The notes beneath the pieces are model-generated. The model was given only the letters and a program-made list of their open reading frames with translations. It was not told the origin of the DNA and did not search any database. The position numbers were made by a program, and so were the translations under genes. From positions 62,001 to 126,000 of the forward strand of contig NZ_JAAOWU010000011.1 of the NCBI RefSeq assembly GCF_013778505.1: 64,000 nucleotides of DNA, written 5' to 3'. How positions within the stretch are numbered: position 1 is the first letter of the stretch; every line of letters starts with the position of its first letter. The stretch comes from Pseudomonas sivasensis. Its GTDB lineage: Bacteria; Pseudomonadota; Gammaproteobacteria; Pseudomonadales; Pseudomonadaceae. Shown here one piece after another: positions 8,346-16,736 of the stretch.

Positions 8346-9440
8346 TTGGCCGTGCTTCCTTTAATCCGTCGCTTGCTCGGTAAACATGCCGACGGCCACG
8401 ACGACTCGCCCATCCAGACGTTCTTTGAGAACAAGGCCCGGCAACAGGGCTATACCCTCAGCGACGGCCAGGCCCAGGCAATCGCCGCCATGGCGCGCGC
8501 GACCCAGCGCCTGCTCGCTGGCCAACCCACCCGCAGCCTGTACCTGCACGGCCCGGTAGGTCGCGGCAAAAGCTGGCTGCTGGACGGTTTCTTCCAGGCG
8601 CTGCCCATCGCCGAAAAGCAGCGCGTGCACTTCCATGATTTTTTCGCCCAGTTGCACCGGGGCATGTTCGCCCACCAGAAGGCCGAGGATGCCCTGGCCG
8701 TCACCCTGGACGAACTGCTCGACGGCTGCCGTGTGCTGTGTTTCGACGAGTTCCACGTGCACGATATCGGCGATGCCATGCTGATTACCCGGCTGTTCAA
8801 GGCGTTGTTCCAGCGCGGCGTACTGGTACTGGTCACCTCCAACTATGCGCCCGAAGGCCTGTTACCCAACCCGCTGTACCACGAGCGGTTCAAACCGGTG
8901 ATCGACTTGATCGCCACGCGTATGGAGGTGCTGGAAGTCAGCTCGCCCAAGGATTTTCGCAGCCTGCCCCAGGCTCATTCCGTGCAGCGCTTTACCACCG
9001 GGCAATACGTGTGGCCGGGCACTCCGACCCAGCGTGCGGCGCTCGGCCTGCCGGTCACCGATGGCCCGGCGCAGCACCTGACGGTGGGCAACCGACAATT
9101 GATCTGCCGCCAGCATCACGCTCGTACCATCGCGTTTACCTTCAGCGACCTCTGCGAACAGCTGACAGCCGTGATGGACTACCTGCTGCTGTGCGAGGAT
9201 TTCGATCACTGGATCATCGACGGCCTGCCCCACTTGGCCGAGTGCCCGATCGCTGTGCAGCAGCGCTTTATCAACCTGGTGGACGTGCTCTACGACAAAG
9301 ACAAGCACCTGATCCTGATCGGCGAACAACCGCTGGCACAGGCGATGAGCGGTCAGGCCATCGACTTGGCGCGCACCGCCAGCCGCCTGAATCAACTGCA
9401 ACACGCCAGCCCGCAACCGGTGCCCGACCCGGTATCATGA
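8346..9440 (+). CDS. zapE: AFG1-like ATPase, cell division protein ZapE
   Basis: 364 residues. Walker A is GPVGRGKS (about residues 70-77), Walker B is VLCFDEFHV, and the AFG1 signatures HFHDFFAQLHRGMF, MLITRLFKALFQRG and LVTSNYAPEGLLPNPLYHERFKP are all present. ZapE-type proteins interact with FtsZ/constricting rings in E. coli. The N-terminus carries a short basic extension. The frame opens with TTG 8346 or GTG 8352; no ATG is available before conserved sequence. The gene is about 40 nt upstream of the LRR-kinase gene and may be co-transcribed with it. Pseudomonads usually have another AFG1 homologue, so this could be a paralogue rather than the division gene. Confidence 0.82.
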   Translation: MAVLPLIRRLLGKHADGHDDSPIQTFFENKARQQGYTLSDGQAQAIAAMARATQRLLAGQPTRSLYLHGPVGRGKSWLLDGFFQALPIAEKQRVHFHDFFAQLHRGMFAHQKAEDALAVTLDELLDGCRVLCFDEFHVHDIGDAMLITRLFKALFQRGVLVLVTSNYAPEGLLPNPLYHERFKPVIDLIATRMEVLEVSSPKDFRSLPQAHSVQRFTTGQYVWPGTPTQRAALGLPVTDGPAQHLTVGNRQLICRQHHARTIAFTFSDLCEQLTAVMDYLLLCEDFDHWIIDGLPHLAECPIAVQQRFINLVDVLYDKDKHLILIGEQPLAQAMSGQAIDLARTASRLNQLQHASPQPVPDPVS

Positions 9441-9479
9441 GCGCCATTTACGCCCCCTTGCCGAGTGACCGCGCCGTTC

Positions 9480-10781
9480 ATGAATACCCTCGCCCAACTC
9501 AAGGCTGGCCAATTGGCCGGCGTTACGCGCCTGGACCTGTCCTGCGGGCTCACCGAATTCCCAGAAGAAATCTTCGGGCTGGCCGACTCCCTGGAGATCC
9601 TCAACCTCAGCGGTAACGCCCTGAGCCGCCTGCCCGACGACCTGCACCGCCTGCCGCACCTTCGCGTGCTCTTCTGCTCGGACAACGCTTTTACTGAGCT
9701 GCCGGAATGCCTGGGGCAGTGCGCCAAGTTGAGCATGATCGGCTTCAAGGCCAACCAGATCAGCCACGTTCCCGCCGCCGCTTTACCGCCGCTGTTGCGC
9801 TGGCTGATCCTCACCGACAATCGCATCAGCCAATTGCCCGACGCGTTGGGCGAGCGGCCGCTGCTGCAAAAACTGATGCTCGCCGGGAACCAGCTCGCGG
9901 CGCTGCCGGAAAGCCTGGCCAACTGTCACAACCTCGAATTGCTTCGCATCGCGTCCAACCGCTTTACCCACCTGCCACAATGGCTGTTAGCCCTGCCAAG
10001 CCTGACCTGGTTGGCCTATGCCGGAAACCCGGTGGAAATGGCAGTGGATGTGGCGGCAGAAGACGCAACACCGGACATCCCGTGGACAGAGCTGGAATTG
10101 GCCGAAGTGCTGGGCGAAGGCGCCTCGGGGGTGATCCGCAAGGCCCTATGGAAACCGCAGGCCAAGCCGGTGGCAGTCAAACTCTATAAAGGCACGATCA
10201 CCAGCGATGGCTCGCCGCTGCACGAAATGCAGGCTTGCATCGCCGCCGGGCTGCATCCCAATCTGATCAAGGTCGAGGGCCGTGTAGTCGGCCATCCCGA
10301 TCACCAGGCCGCACTGGTGATGGACCTGATTGACCCCAGTTACCGCAACCTCGCCGCCCTGCCGAGCCTGGCTTCGTGCACCCGCGACATCTACGAACCG
10401 ACTGCCCGTTTCAGTGCCAATGTGGCCTTGCGCATGGCCCAGGGCATCGCCTCCGTGGCCGCTCATTTGCACAGGCACGGCATCACCCATGGCGACCTGT
10501 ACGGCCACAATATTCTGTGGAATGAAGTGGGCGATTGCCTGCTAGGGGATTTTGGCGCAGCGTCGTTCCATGCCACGACGGATACCTTGGAAACACGGGC
10601 GTTACAGCGACTTGAAGTGCGGGCGTTCGGGGTGTTGCTGGGGGAATTGTTGGAGCGGGTTGAAACGGGGTTGAGCGGTGAACTCTTGGAACTCCAAAAA
10701 ATGTGCTGTCAGCCGGATGTGTTGGCACGACCGAGCTTCGAAGAAATCAACGCCTTGCTGGCATCTACCCAACACTCTTAA
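9480..10781 (+). CDS. leucine-rich-repeat protein kinase fusion
   Basis: 433 residues from ATG 9480 (438 from GTG 9465, no clear Shine-Dalgarno for either). Residues about 20-190 are about seven bacterial LRR units of the LxxLPxxL type (LPDDLHRLPHLRVLF, LPDALGERPLLQKLMLAGNQL). Residues about 208-435 form a small Ser/Thr-type kinase: glycine loop GEGASGV, AVKLYKG lysine, catalytic loop HGDLYGHN (Arg of HRD replaced by Gly, Asp and Asn kept), and DFGAAS. All residues needed for catalysis appear present. No signal peptide or membrane segment, so cytosolic. The fusion recalls eukaryote-like signalling proteins; substrate unknown. The last 119 codons are duplicated downstream. Confidence 0.85.
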   Translation: MNTLAQLKAGQLAGVTRLDLSCGLTEFPEEIFGLADSLEILNLSGNALSRLPDDLHRLPHLRVLFCSDNAFTELPECLGQCAKLSMIGFKANQISHVPAAALPPLLRWLILTDNRISQLPDALGERPLLQKLMLAGNQLAALPESLANCHNLELLRIASNRFTHLPQWLLALPSLTWLAYAGNPVEMAVDVAAEDATPDIPWTELELAEVLGEGASGVIRKALWKPQAKPVAVKLYKGTITSDGSPLHEMQACIAAGLHPNLIKVEGRVVGHPDHQAALVMDLIDPSYRNLAALPSLASCTRDIYEPTARFSANVALRMAQGIASVAAHLHRHGITHGDLYGHNILWNEVGDCLLGDFGAASFHATTDTLETRALQRLEVRAFGVLLGELLERVETGLSGELLELQKMCCQPDVLARPSFEEINALLASTQHS

Positions 10782-10787
10782 AACCAA

Positions 10788-10856
10788 GTGGGAGGGGGCT
10801 TGCTCCCGATTGCAGTGGGTCAGAACCACCGCTATCGGGAGCAAGCCCCCTCCCAC
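10788..10856. repeat. paired REP (REPIN), copy A
   Basis: GTGGGAGGGGGCTTGCTCCC and its reverse complement face each other across a short spacer, giving a long hairpin immediately after the kinase stop codon. This REP family recurs throughout the window. Confidence 0.9.
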
Positions 10857-10878
10857 AGTTGTACAGCTATAAATTCAA

Positions 10879-10900
10879 TCAGCCCGCCAGGCCCACGAAC
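10879..10900 (-). pseudogene. fragment of the YebC-family gene 3' end (duplication relic)
   Basis: 22 nt equal to the last six codons plus stop of the gene at 11358-12065, with one base change. It marks the right border of the duplicated unit. Confidence 0.85.
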
Positions 10901-11261
10901 TGTGGCCTTGCGCATGGCCCAGGGCATCGCCTCGGTGGCCGCTCATTTGCACAGGCACGGCATCACCCATGGCGACCTGTACGGCCACAATATTCTGTGG
11001 AATGAAGTGGGCGATTGCCTGCTAGGGGATTTTGGCGCAGCGTCGTTCCATGCCACGACGGATACCTTGGAAACACGGGCGTTACAGCGACTTGAAGTGC
11101 GGGCGTTCGGGGTGTTGCTGGGGGAATTGTTGGAGCGGGTTGAAACGGGGTTGAGCGGTGAACTCTTGGAACTCCAAAAAATGTGCTGTCAGCCGGATGT
11201 GTTGGCACGACCGAGCTTCGAAGAAATCAATGCCTTGCTGGCATCTATCCAACACTCTTAA
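10901..11261 (+). pseudogene. duplicated C-terminal fragment of the LRR-kinase
   Basis: Repeats the last 119 codons and stop of the kinase gene, from V320 onward, including the catalytic loop HGDLYGHN and DFGAAS but lacking the glycine loop and lysine. Without the N-lobe it cannot be an active kinase. A frame opening inside the REPIN at 10788 reads through it without a stop (157 residues), but that N-terminus is translated palindrome and is unlikely to be expressed. The near absence of non-synonymous change indicates recent origin. Confidence 0.85.
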
Positions 11262-11266
11262 ACCAT

Positions 11267-11335
11267 GTGGGAGGGGGCTTGCTCCCGATTGCAGTGGGTC
11301 AGACCCACCGCTATCGGGAGCAAGCCCCCTCCCAC
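11267..11335. repeat. paired REP (REPIN), copy B
   Basis: Second copy of the REP hairpin at 10788-10856, between the kinase fragment and the 3' end of the YebC-family gene. Confidence 0.9.
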
Positions 11336-11357
11336 AGTTGTACAGCTATAAATTCAA

Positions 11358-12065
11358 TCAGCCCGCCAGGCCAACGAACATATCCTGCACGTCATCATGG
11401 TTGTCCAAACCTTCGAGGAAGGCTTCGACTTCAGCCATCTGCTCATCCGTCAAACCGCTGACCGGATTTTTCGAGATGTAGCCCAGCTTGGCCGATAGCA
11501 CGGTGAAACCCTGCTCGGGCAACGCTTTCTGCACTGCGTCCAAGTCGGTGGTTTCGGTGATGAACAGGGTCGCGCCCTCTTCTTCGCCGTCTTCAAAGTC
11601 CTGTGCACCGGCTTCAATCGCAGCCATTTCCGGATCCGCGTCCGGGGTATCCGGCGACGCTTCGATCAGGCCGACATGGTTGAAGTCCCAGGCTACCGAC
11701 CCCGAAGCACCCAACTGACCCTTGCGGAACGCCACGCGGATTTCCGCCACGGTGCGGTTGATGTTGTCGGTTACGCACTCAACGATCAGCGGCACCTGGT
11801 GCGGGGCGAAACCTTCGTAGGTCACGCGGTGGTATTGCACAGTTTCACCGAGCAGACCGGCGCCCTTCTTGATCGCGCGTTCCAGGGTTTCCTTGGGCAT
11901 CGAGGCCTTCTTGGCCTGCTCCACCACCAGACGCAGGTGGGCGTTGGTCGCGGTGTCGGCGCCATTGCGGGCGGCGATGGTGATTTCTTTCACCAGCTTG
12001 CCAAAGATCTTGCCCTTGGCATTGGATGCCGCTTCTTTATGTTTGACTTTCCACTGTGCGCCCAT
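11358..12065 (-). CDS. YebC/PmpR-family protein
   Basis: 235 residues, full length for the family (TACO1/YebC). Begins MGAQWKVKHKEAASNAKGKIFGKLVKEI and contains AKKASMPKETLERAIKKG and YEGFAPHQVPLIVECVTDN. The MGAQWK... start resembles the E. coli YeeN branch more than classical YebC (MAGHSKW), so it is probably the second paralogue of the family. Members are variously linked to transcriptional regulation or to translation of difficult sequences; which applies here is not visible. The last 22 nt are duplicated at 10879-10900. Confidence 0.85.
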   Translation of the reverse strand: MGAQWKVKHKEAASNAKGKIFGKLVKEITIAARNGADTATNAHLRLVVEQAKKASMPKETLERAIKKGAGLLGETVQYHRVTYEGFAPHQVPLIVECVTDNINRTVAEIRVAFRKGQLGASGSVAWDFNHVGLIEASPDTPDADPEMAAIEAGAQDFEDGEEEGATLFITETTDLDAVQKALPEQGFTVLSAKLGYISKNPVSGLTDEQMAEVEAFLEGLDNHDDVQDMFVGLAG

Positions 12066-12173
12066 GACTCACTCTCTTCTATACATCGCGCCGAAACGTC
12101 TACTGGCCGGCGCTTTGGGGGCAGAGTTTATAGGGCAAAAACGCTCTGATCCACCAAAAACCGGCCATCCCCC

Positions 12174-13499
12174 TCAGGTTCGCAAGGGTTTGATCGCAAG
12201 ACCGCGGTCCGGCACGAAATCCCCGACCTGGGCCAGCACGGCCGGCCTGGCGTTCCAGTAGGGCATCAGCACCAGCGAGGAAAAGAGCGCGGCACCGGCA
12301 AACACGATAAACACCGTCACCGTATCGAAGTAGCCCGGCAGCAACCCGCCGAGGATCGCCCCCACCGAACCGCAACCGTTCACAAAGCCTGCGGCTGTCG
12401 CCCCCGCCTTGGCGGTGCCGAAGTCGATGGCGGCGGTGCTGCTGATCATTGAGTCCGGCCCGTAGAGGGTCAGGCCCATCACAAACAACAACGCCATCAC
12501 CAGCAGCACGCTGCCGGTGTGCAGCGCGCCCATGAATAGCGCCAAGGCCACGGTCAGGGCCAGCAGGCTGAGCACGCAGGCCGGCATGCGTCGGGCGCCG
12601 AAGAGTTTGTCGGACGCCAGCCCGATCAGCACTGGCCCAAGCAAACCGGCCAGTTCGAACGCCGTCGGCACGATGGCCGCGCCGACCTTGCCGACCGAGG
12701 GCATTTGCTCATACACGATCACCGGGCCCCACAACAGGATCGCGTAGCGCGCCGGTTTCAACAGGAAATACGCCAGCCCCAGGGTCAAGACGGTGCGGTT
12801 ACGCAAGATGGCCCGCAGCGGTTCCAGCACGCTGATGCGCTTCTCGGCGGCGGCCTCCTCGGCGCTCAGCAGCGGCTCCGGTTCCACGGCCGGCAAGTCA
12901 ACGTCCTGCGGCGTGTTGCGCTGGAAGAGAAAGAACAGCACCGCCACAAACGCTACCACCGCCGCACTGGAGATAAACGCCGCATGCCAGCTGCCGATCA
13001 GGGTGTAGGCCCACCACCCGGCAAAGGGCGACGCCACCAGGCCACCGAAGGCGTAGCACGAACTCCATAACCCCAGCACCCGCCCGCGCTGCTGCGCCGG
13101 GAAGAAACTGCCGAGGTTCTTGCACAGTCCAGACCAGCCGGTGGACTGCGCCAAGCCCTGGATCAGCATGCAACTTATAAAGATCGGCAAGGTGGCAAAC
13201 GTGCCCATCACCAACGCCGCAGCGGCAGAAATCAGTAACCCGCCGAGTACCACGACACGCGGCCCGAAGCGGTCGGCAAGCATGCCCCAGGTGAACTGCC
13301 CGACGGCGTAGGCCGCCAGGTAAATGCCATCCAGGTTGGCCATCATCATTTTGTCGAGGGGGAAACTCGGGTCGTCGACGATCCCCAGCTTGGCCACGGA
13401 AAACGCTTTGCGAGTGAAATAGAACGCGGCGTACGCCAGCCAGGTGATGGCGAAAATCTGCACGCGCCAACGCTTGATGCTACCCATAGGGATATTCAT
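12174..13499 (-). CDS. MFS transporter (OPA/GlpT-like), likely 2-aminoethylphosphonate uptake
   Basis: 441 residues from ATG 13497-13499 with GAGGT about 12 nt upstream; a longer frame to 13640 has no site or family similarity. Twelve predicted membrane segments. The start (RRWRVQIFAITWLAYAAFYFTRKAFSVAK) and GLCKNLGSFFPAQQRGRVLGLWSSCYAFGG are typical of the organophosphate:phosphate antiporter group. It is divergent from a LysR regulator and close to phnW-phnX, so a role in importing 2-aminoethylphosphonate is inferred from context. A different organophosphate or phosphonate substrate is possible. Confidence 0.82.
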   Translation of the reverse strand: MNIPMGSIKRWRVQIFAITWLAYAAFYFTRKAFSVAKLGIVDDPSFPLDKMMMANLDGIYLAAYAVGQFTWGMLADRFGPRVVVLGGLLISAAAALVMGTFATLPIFISCMLIQGLAQSTGWSGLCKNLGSFFPAQQRGRVLGLWSSCYAFGGLVASPFAGWWAYTLIGSWHAAFISSAAVVAFVAVLFFLFQRNTPQDVDLPAVEPEPLLSAEEAAAEKRISVLEPLRAILRNRTVLTLGLAYFLLKPARYAILLWGPVIVYEQMPSVGKVGAAIVPTAFELAGLLGPVLIGLASDKLFGARRMPACVLSLLALTVALALFMGALHTGSVLLVMALLFVMGLTLYGPDSMISSTAAIDFGTAKAGATAAGFVNGCGSVGAILGGLLPGYFDTVTVFIVFAGAALFSSLVLMPYWNARPAVLAQVGDFVPDRGLAIKPLRT

Positions 13500-13757
13500 G
13501 GTGGTTCTGACCTCAGGTGAGTGTGCCGGCAGAATCGAGAAGCAAATGCCTGTTGTTTTTATGGTTAAGCACTGCAATGCCGAGCCGTGGATGGCGCGGT
13601 ATTGGTCAGATGAGTCCGGTGTCCCAGAGCCCATGACCACCGGAGGTTGTAGGACTCAACCTACAGTGGTTGAGACATATCAAAGCAATGGCTGACTAAT
13701 AGGTAAAATCGATTTATCGTATTTCAAATATAAGCTCAGCTTGTAAGAGGATTTGCG
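13500..13757. promoter_or_regulatory. divergent control region, transporter / LysR
   Basis: 258 nt between the transporter and the first LysR gene. It holds AAATCGATTT (near 13705), a short palindrome inside an AT-rich stretch (taggtaaaatcgatttatcg), which is the kind of T-N11-A dyad LysR proteins use. Candidate operator only. Confidence 0.4.
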
Positions 13758-14654
13758 ATGTCGGTGTCCCATACCCAACTCAAAGCCTTTCATGCCGTGG
13801 CCGTACACGGCAGTTTCACCCAGGCCGCCGAACGGTTGTTCCTGACGCAACCGGCGATTTCCGACCAGGTGCGCAAACTCGAAGAGCGCTTCGGCGTGCT
13901 GTTATTTCATCGCAACAAGCGCTCAGTGCGCCTTACAGACCTGGGCGAACGCCTGCTGAGCATCACCCAGCGCCTGTTTGTGATCGAGGCCGAAGCCGAG
14001 GAACTGTTGCAGGACTCCCGCGCGTTGCTCACCGGCACCCTCACCCTCGCCGTGGATGCCCCCGTGCATGTGCTGCCGCAGATCGCGCGTTTTTGCCAGC
14101 TGTACCCGGGAATCAGCGTGAAGATCGAAACCGGCAACACCGACGAATCGCTGTTTCGCCTGTACAACTACCAGGCCGACCTGGCCTTGCTGGGCCGCGA
14201 CGTCGACGATGAGCGCCTGCTGTCGCTGCCGTTGCCTGACGACCAATTGCTCGCCTTTGTCGCGCGCAACCACCCGTGGGCCGGACGCGAGTCCATCTGC
14301 TTGGCTGACCTGGACGACACGCCGCTGGTATTGCGTGAAATCGGCTCGGTCACCCGTCAGACCCTTGAACAGGAAATGAGCCAGGCAGGCTTGCGCATTC
14401 GCCCGGCGATCCAGGTGGAAGGCCGTGAGGCCGCGCGTGAAGCGGTGGTGGTGGGCATCGGCGTGGGCGTGGTCTCGGCGGCGGAGTTCGGCGCCGACTC
14501 ACGGGTGTGCGCCATGCCGATCCGCGATTGCAGCCAGCGCATGAAAGAAACCCTGGTATGCCTCAAGGAACAGAGTTCCCGCCGGGTGGTGGCGACGTTC
14601 CTGGAGATCGTGCGCGACAGCCTTCAGCTCGGCGCCAACTCGAAAAACGCCTGA
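13758..14654 (+). CDS. LysR-family regulator of phosphonate genes (first copy)
   Basis: 298 residues. N-terminal winged helix: LKAFHAVAVHGSFTQAAERL, FLTQPAISDQVRKLEERFG. The effector domain runs from about residue 90 (GTLTLAVDAPVHVLPQIARF). It is divergent from the phosphonate-type transporter and convergent with a second, similar LysR gene; the last 31 nt overlap (14624-14654). AAGAGG lies upstream of the ATG. The two LysR proteins share the motifs VEGREAAREAVVVGIGVGVVSAAEF and LDSREAVTEAVAAELGVGVVSSMEV, so they look like paralogues. The ligand is probably a 2-aminoethylphosphonate pathway compound (inference). Confidence 0.9.
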   Translation: MSVSHTQLKAFHAVAVHGSFTQAAERLFLTQPAISDQVRKLEERFGVLLFHRNKRSVRLTDLGERLLSITQRLFVIEAEAEELLQDSRALLTGTLTLAVDAPVHVLPQIARFCQLYPGISVKIETGNTDESLFRLYNYQADLALLGRDVDDERLLSLPLPDDQLLAFVARNHPWAGRESICLADLDDTPLVLREIGSVTRQTLEQEMSQAGLRIRPAIQVEGREAAREAVVVGIGVGVVSAAEFGADSRVCAMPIRDCSQRMKETLVCLKEQSSRRVVATFLEIVRDSLQLGANSKNA

Positions 14655-15490
14655 ATCAGGCGCAACGAACGGCGCCGCTCCATGCAACCGAGCGTATGCC
14701 GGTTGACCAGCCCATCGCCCTCAATCGCCACGGCCTGCACGCGCGGGTCGGGGCTGACTTCCATGGACGAGACCACGCCCACCCCCAACTCAGCAGCGAC
14801 GGCTTCGGTCACCGCCTCGCGGCTGTCCAGTTCCAGCAGCACCTTGGGCTGCACATTCGCCGCCACACAGGCGTCATCGAAGGTACGCCGGGTGATGGAG
14901 CTGGGCTCGCGCAGCACCATGATCACGTCGTTGAGTTGCTCGAGGCGAATACCCTCGGGTTGCTGCGCCCACGGATGGCTGGCCGGCACCAATGCGCAAA
15001 TCCTCGACTCGTTCAACGGTTGCAGGTGCAGGCCATTGCGCGGCTCCACTTCGGTGAGCACCGCCACATCCGCATGTTCGGATAACAGCGCGGCGAGGGT
15101 TTCCTGGGCATTGCCCAGGCGCAGGTTGACGGTAATCCCGGGGTAGCGCGCGCGCAGGCTGGCAATCATCGGCATCACCAAGTGCGGGCCGTCCGCCGCG
15201 ACTTCCAGACGCCCGGTCAGCAGTTGGCGGTTGGCCTCCAGCATCGTCTGGGCTTCGTCCACCAGGCCGAAGATCGCCCGGGTGATCGCCGCCAGCCGTG
15301 CGCCCTCTTCAGTCAACTCAACCCGTCGGGCGGTGCGCCGTAGCAACGGGATCTGGTAGTACTCCTCCAGGGCCTTGATATGCCCGGTCACCGCCGGTTG
15401 GCTGATGAACAGCCGCGCGGCAGCACGGGTAAAACTGCCCTCGCGGGCCACGGCATCGAATGCGCGCAGTTGGAACAGGTTCATAGTCAT
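14624..15490 (-). CDS. LysR-family regulator of phosphonate genes (second copy)
   Basis: 288 residues from ATG 15488-15490 (MTMNLFQLRAFDAVAREGSF); ATG 15482-15484 is a close alternative. Helix-turn-helix FTRAAARLFISQPAVTGHIKALE. It is divergent from phnW with about 110 nt between, the normal layout for a LysR activator and its target. The 3' end overlaps the first LysR gene by 31 nt. A longer frame to 15688 reaches into phnW and is not supported. Confidence 0.9.
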   Translation of the reverse strand: MTMNLFQLRAFDAVAREGSFTRAAARLFISQPAVTGHIKALEEYYQIPLLRRTARRVELTEEGARLAAITRAIFGLVDEAQTMLEANRQLLTGRLEVAADGPHLVMPMIASLRARYPGITVNLRLGNAQETLAALLSEHADVAVLTEVEPRNGLHLQPLNESRICALVPASHPWAQQPEGIRLEQLNDVIMVLREPSSITRRTFDDACVAANVQPKVLLELDSREAVTEAVAAELGVGVVSSMEVSPDPRVQAVAIEGDGLVNRHTLGCMERRRSLRLIQAFFELAPS

Positions 15491-15597
15491 CGGCCTCACT
15501 GATAGCTCGCATAACAACAAACAATTTGATTGATGACAAGCCAAACTGCAATTTAGGCGCCGTAGCTTCAACCCCCGATGCCTTGCGAGGACTTGAG
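15491..15597. promoter_or_regulatory. divergent control region, LysR / phnW
   Basis: 107 nt, AT-rich centre (cataacaacaaacaatttgattgatgac) between the second LysR gene and phnW. It should contain the LysR binding site and the phnWX promoter; no perfect dyad is evident. Confidence 0.4.
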
Positions 15598-16707
15598 ATG
15601 ACCACTGCCGCGCCGATCCTGCTGACCCCTGGCCCCCTGACCACATCCAACCGCACCCGTCAGGCCATGATGGTGGACTGGGGTTCATGGGATGACCGTT
15701 TCAACCAACTCACTGCCAGCGTCTGCGAGCAATTGCTGGCAATCCTCAATGGTGCTGACAGCCACCACTGTGTGCCCTTGCAAGGCAGCGGCACCTTTGC
15801 CGTCGAAGCGGCCATCGGCACCCTGGTCCCACGTAATGGCAAGGTGCTGGTCCTGATCAACGGCGCGTACGGCAAGCGCCTGGCGAAGATCTGTGAAGTG
15901 CTGGGCCGCGACTTCAGCACCTTTGAAACCGCTGAAGACGAACCCACCACCGCCGCCGATGTGGACCGTTTGCTCCAGGCCGACACGGGCATCACCCACG
16001 TCGCGTTGATCCACTGCGAAACCAGCACCGGCATTCTCAATCCGTTGCCGGAGATCGCCCAGGTCGTTAAGAACCACGGCAAGCGCCTGATCATCGACGC
16101 CATGAGTTCCTTCGGCGCCCTTCCAATTGATGCCCGCAACGTGCCGTTCGACGCACTGATCGCCGCCTCGGGCAAGTGCCTCGAAGGCGTGCCCGGCATG
16201 GGCTTCGTCTTTGCCGAGAAGCAGGCACTGGCCGCCGCCCAAGGCAACTGCCATTCCCTGGCGATGGACCTGTTCGACCAGCACACCTACATGGCGAAGA
16301 CCGGCCAGTGGCGCTTCACCCCACCGACCCATGTGGTCGCCGCCCTGCACGAAGCGCTGCTGCAGTACCAGGAGGAAGGTGGCCTGCCTGCACGCCATCG
16401 ACGCTATGCCGAGAACTGCCAGGCGCTTCTAGACGGCATGGCCAGCATTGGTTTGCGCAGTTTTCTGCCGGCCGCAATCCAGGCACCGATCATCGTCACC
16501 TTCCACGCCCCCAAAGACCCGCGCTACCAGTTCAAGGACTTCTACGAGCGGGTCAAGGCCAAGGGTTTCATCTTGTACCCCGGCAAATTGACCCAAGTGG
16601 AAACGTTCCGCGTCGGCTGCATCGGCCATGTCGACGCAACCGGCATGCAGGCGGCGATCAAGGCAATCGCCGAGGTGCTGCAAGAAATGGAAGTGTTGGA
16701 CATCTGA
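15598..16707 (+). CDS. phnW: 2-aminoethylphosphonate--pyruvate transaminase
   Basis: 369 residues from ATG 15598 (MTTAAPILLTPGPLTTSNRT), the conserved start of the family. PLP-binding Lys is in IAASGKCLEGVPG (K193), with LIIDAMSSFGALPID supplying the cofactor Asp. It transfers the amino group of 2-aminoethylphosphonate to pyruvate, giving phosphonoacetaldehyde and alanine. The product is the substrate of PhnX, encoded 29 nt downstream, so the two form an operon controlled by the adjacent LysR gene(s). Confidence 0.95.
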   Translation: MTTAAPILLTPGPLTTSNRTRQAMMVDWGSWDDRFNQLTASVCEQLLAILNGADSHHCVPLQGSGTFAVEAAIGTLVPRNGKVLVLINGAYGKRLAKICEVLGRDFSTFETAEDEPTTAADVDRLLQADTGITHVALIHCETSTGILNPLPEIAQVVKNHGKRLIIDAMSSFGALPIDARNVPFDALIAASGKCLEGVPGMGFVFAEKQALAAAQGNCHSLAMDLFDQHTYMAKTGQWRFTPPTHVVAALHEALLQYQEEGGLPARHRRYAENCQALLDGMASIGLRSFLPAAIQAPIIVTFHAPKDPRYQFKDFYERVKAKGFILYPGKLTQVETFRVGCIGHVDATGMQAAIKAIAEVLQEMEVLDI

Positions 16708-16736
16708 TTCTCCCCATAACCCACAGGATCTGAACC

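Larger units (their letters stand above)
10421..11379. repeat. 480-bp tandem duplication spanning kinase 3' end, REPIN and YebC-gene tail
   Basis: Copy A is 10421-10900 and copy B 10901-11379, nearly identical (a handful of substitutions and one 1-nt deletion after the kinase stop). Each copy holds the last 119 codons of the kinase, its TAA, a paired-REP hairpin, and the last 22 nt of the convergent YebC-family gene (stop and FVGLAG codons). Most differences in the coding part are synonymous (ctccgtggc/ctcggtggc, aac/aat), with one Thr-to-Ile. The junction lies directly after the YebC-tail copy at 10900. Confidence 0.95.

Noticed and set aside
10788..11261. 157-codon frame beginning inside a REPIN and reading into the kinase fragment
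   Set aside because: The start is translated palindrome; treated as a duplication relic, not a gene.
12174..13640. Longer start (13640) for the MFS transporter
   Set aside because: The extra 47 residues show no family similarity and lack a Shine-Dalgarno; ATG 13499 has GAGGT.
15490..15688. N-terminal extension of the second LysR to 15688
   Set aside because: Would overlap phnW coding sequence and add a non-LysR N-terminus.
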